Of a stretch of 64,000 bases of DNA, positions 46,096 through 57,950 are shown in pieces. Below the pieces are notes generated by a model that saw only the letters and a program-made list of their open reading frames with translations, was not told where the DNA came from and did not search any database. The first letter of the stretch is position 1. Every line of letters starts with the position of its first letter. Source of the stretch: Hermodice carunculata (taxonomy: Eukaryota; Annelida; Polychaeta; Eunicida; Amphinomidae). The position numbers were made by a program, and so were the translations under genes. The stretch covers positions 39,859,156 to 39,923,155 of the forward strand of contig OZ026625.1 of NCBI GenBank assembly GCA_964020975.1, in the 5' to 3' direction.

Positions 46096-49000
46096 ATGTG
46101 CCATCGAATAGGCATCAGACGTTTTCAAACGCGTAAGTTAGCAATCTATTGTGACTGCTGCACTCAAGTTGCTCATCTTTGCAGAGCAACGAGTTTCTGT
46201 CAGCGCTTTCGAGGCACTTCATGTCCAGTGATTTATTTTTGGTCTGCTTTATGGAAACTGACGATTTCTTATCTGGCTTCCAATCTCTCGACAGTGCATT
46301 TCGCGTTTCGCCATTTTGACTTGATTAAAACATGGTGTTCTCTAGCTAGAAATCATTTGATGCTTCTCAATAATTATTCCTTGTGATCCTGTTATCGGCA
46401 TGTCGGTCCCCCACGTTTAGGGGTTCAATATTAGATTTTGTGGTTCTTGGTCTTCAATGGACCCGCACACGTTGACATACAAAATGGCATAACAGTTTTG
46501 AATACATGCCCGAATGTCCTTTTTAGTTCTCTCCAGAGGATCATGTATGGCATACTATATTCTTGTTGCTAGAGCATGCAGTCTCAGAATCCATGGTTTT
46601 GTGCACGAAGCTGGCTTTCTTCGTGCATGCAATGTTCCATTGCAGTTGCAATTTTTTTTTTTCATTTCGGTGGAAATCACTGGTCGGTAGGGCTTCCCTT
46701 GACGTCATTTTCTTGGTTTCCGTGGCATTCGATCTGCATAACAGTAAATGTCTAAAGATTATCTGACCAATCTTTGGTGTTTCAAACAGTGATTCAGCCG
46801 CAGCCACCCTAATCAGGTGGCAAATGGGATGTCCGCCTGCAGTGACGCATTTTCCAGCCCATATGTCGTCTCCACCATTCATCGGTCATCTAGGTGTAAC
46901 CCTTAAAAGCTAGCATTATGTTAGACCGAGTCAACAGCTAGACCCTTTTCACCCTGGGCGAAAAGCACTTACGATGGGCCGAGGAAAGCTGATCACTCTT
47001 GGCATGTTTTCCCTGACAGGTATTGCTTGACATTAACATTCATTGAAAATCTTTAGATAAAGGACAATATTTAATAAGTAGGTGAATCACATGACCGTTT
47101 AAATCGCCGATGGACTGGTTTGGTTTGGAAAGTGTTAACCGGGCATGGTTTTCGAATGACTTTTAACAATTAATCTGTTCCACCGTCAACTGTCAGTCAT
47201 ACTACCCACAAGCGCATCAATTTATAGCCTTTCTATCTTTAATCATATTTTTGTGTCTATTGTTAATCTAAATAAGCCTTTGCAGGTACGATAATAGATA
47301 AACTTTATTAAGGTAATATTTGTACTTCATTTTCGGCTTAATAGGTTACACAGCAAAGGTCATTGCTTACGTTTGGAACAAAAAAATCTCAACGAGTCCC
47401 AGAGAGACAGATATTGTGGTATTAAGATATACCAGAAGGAATGCCACATGATGCTGTGGCACTAAGTTATTCCAGAGGCAGTGACCATGTGATATTGTGG
47501 CAATGCGGCCTTCAAGCGTTGACCATATGCTGTTGTGACATTCATGTCTTTTCTAAGGAGGTACCGTACGGTATCTTGGCATTAAGGGCTTCAGGAATGA
47601 CTGAATAATTCTGTGGGAATATGTTTCGCCAAATCACGTGCGCTTATCATAATCAAACTTGAACTGAACTTCTGTGGCATATACACCAAAGCGACTGCAA
47701 GGACATTGTTTTAACCACCCACAAAACTACGTTTCATCGCAGGCTGCTCAACTTTTCTTATTTTGTTTCATAGAAAATGCACCTGTTTGATATAGCCATG
47801 TACTTAAAACAGAACATTTTGCCTGTTATCTGAACAACAGTTTTGATATCTACGCCCCGGTAAAAACTTAAATGAGCTTCTTAAAGTGACTGTGGCCTGT
47901 TGCGTTATGAGTGGAGGCGGTGTACTATTCCACCTGTGGATGCTCGCTATTTTACCTAATTTGCAGGTGTTGTATGCCATATGATCCACCCCCTTTGCTG
48001 AAGGTGAAATCGTTAATGAGCAATCATTATCTTGTTATAAGGATCGGCCTCGACAATTTGGATAAATTAGTCAGCAAATCGTGAGTCCACCTGCAAGATT
48101 GGGCACGCCGTGGAAAGCCAACAAGCAAAAATATTGGCTCATATTATTTTATGATGTAATGTCGTTCTCTGATGATTAGCAATCATCACTGAAAATCGTG
48201 AGGAGAATCGGCAAGTCCTCGTTAATTTAATATATGTTCAAATTACATTATGTATAAAGACGAAATTTATTTTGTATCTCGACACAGTTGCTAAAACAAA
48301 AACGAAAATTGAGAAGTTGTCGTGAGTGGACTTTCATCATGATATCAATATTTACATACGATATAGACCTTTCAATATATTATCGCAGATCGCTTTTTTT
48401 CAAAGAAAACATTTCTCAAATGTTCTTTTGGTCAAATTGGGTGTCAAATGACCAACGACTACTCTCGACAGAAGTAATCAGTTTTGGACTCCGTTGCAAG
48501 ACAAGAACGTTGCATTTCAGCGTTGGATGTCTGCACATTGCACGTCCTGCAGCACTCACTGTGTTTCACATTGAACAGAACACGTCTTTGAGAGAGAAAC
48601 TTGTGCAACAATCTACCATCAATGGGAAGTGAACTATTTAAAACCATGAGCAGAGGATGCATCAATATAATTTCTTTGAAAAATAGCAGCTGTATTGATC
48701 TGATGAAACCATGCCGATTCCAATTTAATTTTGTCTCGTCACACGTGTCCACCAAAGCAAGTGCTAGGTGTGACATGAGATCATTTCAAAATATATGGCC
48801 TTCAACCATCTCCGCATGGTCATTGAATTCAACCGGCACTGGCGTCGGAATCAAAATCAAATTGCAATATAAGCAAGAAGTGAAGATCTCACATCCAAGC
48901 CAAATAAAATGAAAGTCAGATGTACACATTGTTTGGTTTCTCTGCTCGCTTACCGGCGAGTTAACCTTATTCTAGTACTGGGTAATCGTTTAGGTAATCT

Positions 49001-51780
49001 ATTACAACCGCAGTCATTCGCATATACAGAACACTGTTTCCTTTCAGTTTGACCGTTGTTTGTCTAATGCTGCCGTTGTGTCCGTATTACTAAACTGCAT
49101 GCACACTTTGTCAGCCTCCTGTTTGGCCAAGGCGCTGTATCAAGCCGGCAACAGCTGTTGACCTGGACCTAGCTTTGAACTTCTGACGTCAGACCAGGCA
49201 TGCTGGTACACCTGAATCAAAAGCCTTTTTTTTTAGGAATGGGTTCTTGGAATCATCCTATTATGATAATATCATCGGGACTTTTCTCGATTGAGATCAG
49301 CGGACGACTGTATAACACGCATGGCGCTGTGCTTCAAATTGAAATAGACTTTAGTGCTGTCTCATCGCTAGGATTGACAAACGGGTGTGTAAGCTCTTTG
49401 TTTCTTTTCTTCGATCTTTCTTTCTTTGTTTCTCATTTTCGTTTTGTTTTGCTTTGCTTTATATGTCTTGTTTTAAATTTGTTTTTTGTTGTTGTTTCGT
49501 TTTCACAGTACACAATACAATAACTTGATAGTGTGGCTGAAATTTGCAATGGAGTTTTCCTGATAGTTTTCCTCCGGTGGTCTAATTGTATCCTTACGGG
49601 AAAAAGTATGCTTAAACCATGCTGCTTCACTTCATAGGGCCCACCACCCCTCACCCCTACCCCCCACCCCCCACCCCCAAAAAAGTTTTATTCCTGTATA
49701 AGCTTACCTCTAATATTTCATTCAAACCGTTTGTTAAATGATGACAATGTTGGAGATGAATTTGTCGTTCGATCTGAAAATATTGTAGTTTGCCAGGCTG
49801 TCGTTGTGTGTATTGCATGTAATTGATAGGCCCGTATGTACCTGAGTTAGGTCGCTGTGCCAGTGGTTCAACTGCTGTAAACTGCTTTAATTTCGCTGTA
49901 CTCTTTTTTTCGCTTATTTCGCTGATGGCATAAAACCGTGAAAAAAACAGTGGAATAGCATAGTACATTGTTGGAATAGGATATATGTCCAAATCAGTGA
50001 AATTAAAACTACAGTGAAATGTCAAAAGTACAAAAACCCTGAAAATTTATACACGTAAAAATAAAGCAATTTACAGTACTTGAAATGTCTTTGTGTTTCA
50101 GGATGAAATAAAGTTTAATATATGTCGACATGAGGTTGATATACAAGTCCAGGGATGTTTTACAAATTAGTGACATTGGTATATATGTGTGTCACTTTTA
50201 TGTTACAATGTAACAAGCATGTTATTGCTGTCTTCAAAACCGTTAGCTGCAACACACAAAAACTTCGGAACAAATTTGTATATTTTATCGCATCAACTGC
50301 GGGTGTCACTACTGGTTTTAATCCTTCATTTATAAATAAAACATTCAGTGCATTTGAATTATTATAATGGTTCCAGGTTCAAAATCTCAGGTAAAAATAA
50401 TTCTTCCATTTCCCAGCATGCGTATATTTCTGTAGAAAAATGATCTTGGTCAACAACGTTCCTCAATAAATATATTGGTTTAACCCACAGTTAGTGCTGA
50501 GAAAACTTCCAATCGTGTTTAATGACAAAACTTGTCCATTTGTGCATGTTACTACGCATGCGCAACCAATGAAAAAATAATCTTTGACAAAATCTCATCG
50601 TCAAAAAATCGATGACATATAAATGCACATTGAAGAAGTATGCGCAGGTCATATTCTACTAAGGTAATGTTCAGCGGGCAGATTGACACAGATGTATGCA
50701 TTACTAAAATAATTAATATGTAAACTCAGTTGATCGCAAGGCTTTGCAGAATTTGTTTGCACAGAAGGCTGAACTCATTGTTCAAAATTGGTGCAAAAAC
50801 TCACGCGGTTTTTTTTTGGGGGGGTGGGTGGATAAAATGTGGTTATTGTGAATTTTTTATATATGTGCAAAATAATCAAAATAAAATTACCAACTTTCTG
50901 CTGTTATGATCCCAATAGCTATGTCTGTTAAAGCGTGGCAGGTATTTTTTATAAAAAGATTATTTTTGTATACAAAGGTGAAGCAATAATAGGAAAATGA
51001 CTGTTTTTAAAACTGGAAAATTTCGCAGCACGATGTATCTTGGATACGCATTAAAAAAGAACTGATCATTTGGTTACCTTTACTGATACCTTTTTGCAAT
51101 TTGTGATTTATTGAGAAAATTAATTTCTGTTTGATTAAAGTTGGAGAATTAGTTTGAGAGATATGTCCATATAAAACGACCATTTTGAGATACTTCTTAC
51201 CCCTGTAATCAAGATCTAAAGGTTATCCTGGTTGACTACCATGTTAACATTAAAAGTATTTGGCTTATCAATTCAGATTTCATTGAAAGTAATACTAGCA
51301 AGATTGAATACGTAACCAACAGCATATGTATCTACTGAAATATCTCAAAATCTCAAAAGGATGAAAACTAGTTCGACATTATCCTAAGTCCTTGCAACAA
51401 AACATTGAAATTACATGTAAGTGCAAGAAGAGCTCCATTCACCGTCTCCGTGAGATACTACTGCATCGATATCATGTTGTCACAGATTCAAGAGCCAAAG
51501 TTTAAACTACATTTTTGTTTTATTCTATTTCGTTTTTTTCTCTTTTCATGCCCAAGGAGAACGTTTCGTTCGATTGCTTGTGGAACAAAAATAGCACACG
51601 CCTCTTTGTTGCTACGTATACGTCGGCATTGCTATGTACACGTCAATACTGTCACGTATACGTCAACAGTGCACCGAGGACAAGTTTTGATCTTGACTAC
51701 AACTTTCTGTGTTTCTGTGGAACTATTTACGTTGCAAGGGAAAATAGCCGTTTACCAACAGTTCCAATGCTATTTTGTTC
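46096..51780. other. Long gene-free interval
   Basis: No exon, RNA gene or transposon was recognised across 5.7 kb. A degenerate 40-bp repeat lies at 47400-47610. Three overlapping open frames of 103-114 codons occur at 48288-48912 on both strands; none has recognisable domains. A C-rich stretch lies at 49645-49680. The low repeat content contrasts with 21-46 kb. Confidence 0.45.
47400..47610. repeat. Degenerate ~40-bp tandem repeat
   Basis: About five units built on a TGTTGTGGCATTAAG...TTCCAGAAGGAATGACCATAT pattern, starting near 47410, 47450, 47490, 47527 and 47570. The copies differ strongly, so it is old. Confidence 0.6.
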
Positions 51781-51789
51781 TTTTTTTAC

Positions 51790-53530
51790 TTGATTAAAGA
51801 TTACTAAAAGCATTTTTGTTGACCCAGTTTTTTGTGATTTTATTTCTAAAAAGTACAAGAGTAATATTAAGAAAACGTGGTCTACAATAAGTGATATTTT
51901 AAACTTAACCCAGATAAAAAAGATATCTTTCCGTAAATTTCTTGCAATCAATGGTCAACAAATTACTGACAAAATTAATAGGGCGAATAGTTTCAATAAC
52001 TTGGTGCACAAGTATTGGTCTTGATCTTGCCAAACAAATTAAAAACCTACAAATGTAGATTTTAACATATATCTAAATAAAAGATATCCAAACAACTTCA
52101 GTTTAAAGGAAGTCACAAATCATGACGTTGAAAAAATATAGATCAGTTAAAGCCCCAAATATCTGTAATCATGACAATGTTTCTAATAATCTTTTGAAAA
52201 ACTGATATCACTCTTAATTAAACCTATTACAACAATAAATAATCAAAGCCTCAGCATTTTCAGTGATTATTTGAAAATAGCTAGTGACACCATCATGTGA
52301 AAAAGATGATAACATCTTTGCAAATTATAGACCCAAATCTATACTACCATCAATTTCTAAAGTATTTGAAAGAGTAATTTTCAATGTGCTATATGATTTT
52401 TTCATGAACACAAATATTTTATGAAGCCCAATTTGGTTTTCGAAGTTGCCACTCAACAGAGCTAGCAGCTATTGGTTTTTTAACTAATTTATTTAATTAT
52501 ATGGATTAAGGCACCCTAGGTATTCATTTGCATCGATCTTTCTAAGGCCTTTGATACCATAAATAATAATATTGTGACTAAAAAAATTGAGCTACTAATG
52601 TATCAATGGTATTAAACCTCTTGCAAAATTATGTAACTAGTCGTAAACTGTACGTAGACATATAGGGTGCTATTTACGCTACTACCTTAATATCAACTGG
52701 GATCCAACAGGGCTCTATTTTTGGCTCACTTCTGTTATAAACGATTTGTCAGATGTTAGTGAACTATTTAATGATATTATGTATGCTGATGACACTACTT
52801 TTAATATATACTAAAATCCAATGGATTAAGTTCCAGTACTATCATATACCAAAAAAAATCTCCCAATGAATAGCTTAATGTTAATGAACTCTGTAAATGT
52901 CAGTAAATCAAAATTTATGATGTTATATCATCATAATCAATTATTCAGTGTACCTGAAATCTTAATAAATAATATTTCATTATAATATTGCGCATGTGGA
53001 CAATTTCAACTTATTGGCACTTACTTTAGAAGAGAAACTTTCTATTCCAATGTATCAAAAGCCATAGGCATGATTACTAAGTTAAAACATTTTCTTCTCC
53101 TGAATACAAAAATCACCTGATACAATTCTTTGATATTGCCTCTGTAAATTACGGTATACTTACCTGGGAGGTTCACATATAATAAAATAATAAAGACTCA
53201 GAAGAAGGTAGTGGGCTATATGACTTGTAGCAATTACAATGTGCATAGTGAACCAATTGTCAAATGCTTTAACTAATTCAAGATAGATGATTTGTTTATT
53301 TCAGCCAAACATAAGATTATCACACGTTTGTGCACGAGACACTCCCAACAAGGCTGCTATCATTACCATTTATACCTAACAGAGATATACATATGCCACA
53401 ATACTAGAAATACAACAAACAGTAGCTTATTAATTTATCAAGTCGAAAACAAATTTGCACAGGAGAGTCTGATTTTTTATATTCCAAAAGTCATAAAGTC
53501 TATTGCGGATATCATATTAAATTAAATCTA
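51790..53530 (+). mobile_element. Degenerate LINE reverse transcriptase (CR1/L2-like)
   Basis: On the plus strand: NFANYRPKSILPSISKVFER, AQFGFRSCHSTELAA, a worn SKAFDTI block, GIQQGSIFGS, YADDTTF (52782-52793), VNVSKSKFMMLYHHNQ, and a 3' part with SNYNVHSEPIVK. Many stops and frameshifts interrupt it; the longest remaining open piece is 53292-53525. No endonuclease was recognised upstream. It resembles the LINE at 14.4-16.2 kb in motif style but is not a close copy. Confidence 0.88.
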
Positions 53531-53818
53531 CTCACAGCCTTATACATTAACTACAAAAATGAATGTAATGTATATGATTGTTAAATCTCTCAACCAGACA
53601 ATTAATCTTAATTCTAAAATTCCGTAAACTATTAGCATATTAAGATTATTACAATAATTTATTTGTCATCCTAATGTATAACATATTTCATAAAAATTCA
53701 TCATGTTCATAACCACTACCAATTCTTGTTACAAGGGTGGCTCTTGCGACAGCAACATGCCTAATGTTATAGCAAGGGTTTCTCTTGACCACCACTGACA
53801 ATGTCTTATATTATTATC

Positions 53819-53971
<153 letters not shown>

Positions 53972-53989
53972 TGGTCAAAAAGAAAAGAT

Positions 53990-55360
53990 TTCTAGTTCTG
54001 AGCTGTTATCAGCTTTTGCCTTTCATAGGGAACCAAAGTATAGGGACAAGACACATACTATGATTGGAAGATTTACATCTTTGAAAGAAGAATGATAAAT
54101 TATTGGACTGCTTACTGTCGACATTTTACATGTAAAGGGAAGGATCGTTTAAATGAAATAAAGAAAGGCAGAAGTTTCGGCCACATGAGACAGAATCAAG
54201 TGGTCAAAGAACGTTCGTGTCTGACGAGAAGCAAAGCTAATGCTGTTTCAACTGTCTCTGTCAGTTTTTATCTCAATGGAATTTTGTTCAATCCGGTACT
54301 GCTCAAACTCTGCGAAAAAAATGTTACAATTTGTCATGTGAAATCAATGCCATTTGGAATGTTTCGAATATCCATTATAAAAATATTATATATTTTGCTT
54401 TGGGTAGTGACTTATATCGTTAAGAAGTAACGAGCTAAAGTTTAAATTCCACGACCATACAAGATAGGATTAAAAACAGAATTTGCCGTGAGCAGTTCCT
54501 GCGTAACCTAAAATAACTGGCTTGCGAATTATGAAATGAGCTTGAAAAATGGGATAGGAGAAGATATGGAAAGGTTGGACAACCTATATATATGTACCGT
54601 ATGTTATATCAGATGGATCACCCCGCCAAGGTTATTAAACAAACGCCTTACTTTGTGACACAGACGCCAGATCCTTACAAGTGCCACTTCGGGTCAATGG
54701 TATCTTGGGAAGGGTGGGGGGCATAAGCTAAGATGCTACAGTCTGGAGTCAAACTTTATTTCCCCTTGCTATCAATCGTGGCTCGCTTTGTAGGTATTAT
54801 GACTGGCTGTATATAATGCTGTTTTATGAAAATCTCTGGAGCCGAACCCAAGAAATATTCATGTAGTTTATAGCGAGGTTGTCTGCGTCTGTTTTAGAAC
54901 AAGCAAAACCTCGACCAGGCCGCCAGAAATGCTGTCGACTTCGCAGCAGGAACAGGCATACGTGGTCCGATGAGTTGGCACATCAGGCCATTAAATCACC
55001 ATCCGATACCATTGCCAAATCTTGGCGCCGTGTAAGCACTATCCCGCACCGACGTTTTACAAGGGCTTCCTACGGGTCTTGTGCTATACACGTATGCTCC
55101 AATGTCCAGTTGTTGCGACAGTAACTCCCACCTGGAGAGCTGGGCGTGACATTTGATGGGAATTTATAATATGTTGTCTAAGACGTATTCCTACTTTTTC
55201 TACTCGTCTTGGCTTCAGCTGAATCGAAGAAAGCTTGAATATGAATTTGGAAGTCGATTTAGTTCTAAGTAGGCTAGTTTGTACCGTTGGCTGTCTGGCC
55301 AAATGGATGGGGTGGATTGAAAAGATCTAAAGTTTATCATGCACGTAATGAAGCATATAC
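53990..55360. other. No gene recognised
   Basis: The plus frame 54092-54430 (112 codons) and the GC-richer frame 54879-55124 (Arg-rich, with HTWSDELAHQAIKSPSDTIA) are not recognised. The second has codon-like composition and could be a decayed exon or transposon piece. Confidence 0.35.
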
Positions 55361-55369
55361 TGACTGCCT

Positions 55370-55690
55370 GGCTGGCTGGCGGGCTGGCTGGCTGACCGGC
55401 CGGCTGGCCGGTTAGCTAGCTGGCGGCTGGTTAGTAAGATACTAGTTGTCTGTTTAGCTAGCTGAATATGATAAGGGGACGAGTAAAAGCGTAGATGAGC
55501 CACACATGTGATGGATTGATGCTGCTTTGCTGACTCGTCGGCCGGCCGGCCTGCCGGTTGCCTAGCTAGCGGGCGGTTGGTTAGTCAGATACTTGTTGGC
55601 TGGCAAGCTAGCTGATGTGACGACTGAAGATGATAGGGGGACGAGTCAAAGGAACAATGCATATGATGGATTGATCCTGCTGGGGTGGCT
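55370..55690. repeat. Two ~150-bp units with GGCTGGCTGGC tracts
   Basis: The phrase GGTTAGTNAGATACT occurs at about 55428 and 55578, with GGCCGGC/GGCTGGC runs before it and GATAGGGGGACGAGT-like text after it in both units. GC-rich against an AT-rich background, so it stands out strongly. Confidence 0.85.
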
Positions 55691-57786
55691 GGACGGATGG
55701 AAGTTTGTGTTACGTTATATTTTCAAAAGAGCAATGTGATTGATTTGACTTACCATTTTTATCGTTCCTAAATCTGAACTTTACACTTCACTCTACTCGA
55801 AATTACAGGGGCAGTACCTTTGCTTGAAATGTTTCGGCATCAGTGAAGTGCTCAATCGAATGTAAGTTGTAGATCAAAGGGGTTTCGTCTGTTTGTGTTT
55901 ATAATTCTCCGTCGGGTTGTTTTCAGGATAACTGTGTCAAATCAGATTCTTTCGCATCCAATCATTCGACACCCATAGACTGATAATTTCAACTTTTTTG
56001 CTAAAAAAAAAGGAATTTGTAGAAACAAAATGAGTTCGAGAGAAATATTTGCTAAATTGGCAAAATTAACTCATTCCCCTTAAAACGACACAAACTGGGG
56101 GTCAAATGAATTACAAATGAAACCGGTCAGGACAACATGATATAGGTAAATAGCTTTCCTGGGCGTTGGTTGGGCGCTTAGCGTCCAAACCACGTCAAGG
56201 AAAGCTGTTGATGTTGAGTGAATTCAAAGGGAAAAGGTTAAACAAAAAAGGAGAGATCTGTATATTGGTTCCCATCTTGTCTGTCACAGAGAAGCCATGA
56301 AAGTACTGGGGCAAACATTCCAATTGTAGTGTATATACACTCAGAACAGTCAGCATTAATTTTTTGCAATGGAGATACACTGCTGCAAGATTATTTTAAA
56401 CGAGTTAAACTTAAATCAATAAAACAAAATAATAATCGATTGCTCTTTGTGATTGAGATCTTTCAGTACCTTTGTATTCTGCAGCAACTAACTAAAGCCA
56501 CATCGGGATCATCAGAAGAAATTTAATTCCGTTGTTCATTCTCTCTGTTAACAAATGCTTAATTTTAAACTGTACATATTGTTTGGTACAAATATCGTGT
56601 CGAAGTATCGTCCTAACTCGTAAAACAAGAAACAAAATCATTCAGGTCACCTGCAGTTGCAGGGGCTAGTACTTTGTCTACACTTTCCATGAACACCAGA
56701 TAACGTAATAAACTAATCCGTCTTGATAAAGATATCCAGGTCCTGGTGATTGCGTGCAGAATTCCCAGCAAAACTTTAAAATTTGGGAATAACAGTTTAT
56801 CAAGTATTTACAGGGCAATTGGTATTTTGAGGAGAAAGACAAAGTTATGTTGGTCAAATATGGAAAGTAAAATTTTGAAGTTTGAAAAAACAGATGCCAC
56901 AAATGTCTTCCAGCTTAATAACAGTGTCGTTTATATAATTTTGAATGAAAAGTGCAGGAGTTAACTGTTGACAAATACTACGACAGAATATGTTGGCAAG
57001 GTATAATATCAAACGGATTATGCGAGATTACCATCTAAAATTTATTTTTACAGCGCAAAATTTTGATGAAGATGATAAATGAAACAACATTTGAATCGAC
57101 TTCGCGTGCTAGCAAAATATAACATAAAAGATGACCAAGAGAGAGCCCAGAAAGTTTCAACCCGCTCATCTGATGAGGAAGGAATCAGTGAACAAATCAC
57201 TCACACACAGTAAAAAAACACAACTCGACAAATGTCCTATTTTCAATATTTTAATCTTTTCTCCTTGTGATCTCTTGTGACTAATGCACAAGTCTTTAAA
57301 GGGATGAACCACAGAGCACCGTGAACAGACACACAGACATCTAGATACTGCTGACACGGCACATTCCACGTGTGAGGTACGCCCTGTGAAAGCGGGCGAT
57401 ATTACGTGAACCCTATCCTCCCAACCCTCATTATGCAAGCACGCTGACAGATCAAAGGCTGGGGAGTAAATGAGAAACAGGGCCGTCGGTTATGCAGACA
57501 ACCACGGCTGAGAACTGGTTAATACCACGTGGGACATCAGAAGGCCCTGAGTATATTTAGTGCTGATCAAATAAATAATATCAAACACATTTTGAAGACG
57601 AGTTAATATTGTAAGGTACAAATGTTAAAACAAGTTAAGTGTTAAAATTCGTGAGATTGAACACACAATCAAAATGGTAAAAAAAATCACTTACACCCAA
57701 ATATCTTGAAAGAAAACATGCTTGAATCATAATTCATCGGCACCGTATGGTGGTCGTGGTATTTTTATAAATTATCCTCTCATCAG
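55691..57786. other. No gene recognised; contains a TTAA MITE
   Basis: Apart from the MITE at 56070-56237, no exon or repeat is supported. Open frames of 60-90 codons have no familiar motif. Confidence 0.4.
56070..56237. mobile_element. TTAA-flanked MITE related to the one at 7.9 kb
   Basis: A 168-bp segment between TTAA at 56066-56069 and TTAA at 56238-56241. The left end CTCATTCCCCTTAAAACG starts like the CTCATTCCACCCTGAT end of the 7.9-kb copy; the right end is more worn. Inside, TAGCTTTCCTGGGCG ... CAAGGAAAGCTGTTG forms an imperfect hairpin that shares its outer arms with the perfect palindrome at 8029-8095. Confidence 0.75.
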
Positions 57787-57790
57787 GCAG

Positions 57791-57950
57791 TGCCACACTG
57801 CCTACGGCACGACGTACAAACTTTTATATACTACACAAAATGGCTATCCCTCCATAGAATACATCGCACCTACACCAATTAACACTGACGGAGTTAACGC
57901 CGATGTATCGGCACGCAGTTATTCTCAAAAATTACCAGCAATCCTTTGAG
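57791..57950 (+). CDS. Candidate exon, unknown protein, stop just before donor
   Basis: A plus frame open from 57722 passes a plausible acceptor (TTATCCTCTCATCAGGCAG, exon starting 57787 or 57791) and ends in a strong splice donor TTTGAG|gtaaat after 57950. The only open frame reads HTAYGTTYKLLYTTQNGYP, SIEYIAPTPINTDGVNADVS and ARSYSQKLPAIL, then TGA at 57947-57949, one base before the donor. The other two frames close early. A Tyr/Pro/Thr-rich peptide of this type resembles disordered C-terminal regions of RNA-binding proteins, but I do not recognise it. It may be a terminal coding exon followed by a UTR intron, or a poison cassette. Neighbouring exons were not found. Confidence 0.35.

Noticed and set aside
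46541-46882. Minus-strand 113-codon frame as a gene
   Set aside because: No recognisable domain, no splice context and an opposing open frame in the same place.
48288-48912. Three overlapping 103-114-codon frames as coding DNA
   Set aside because: They overlap on both strands and none shows a family motif or exon borders; probably chance.
54879-55124. Arg-rich, GC-richer plus frame as an exon
   Set aside because: No acceptor or donor of quality and no recognised family; kept only as a remark.
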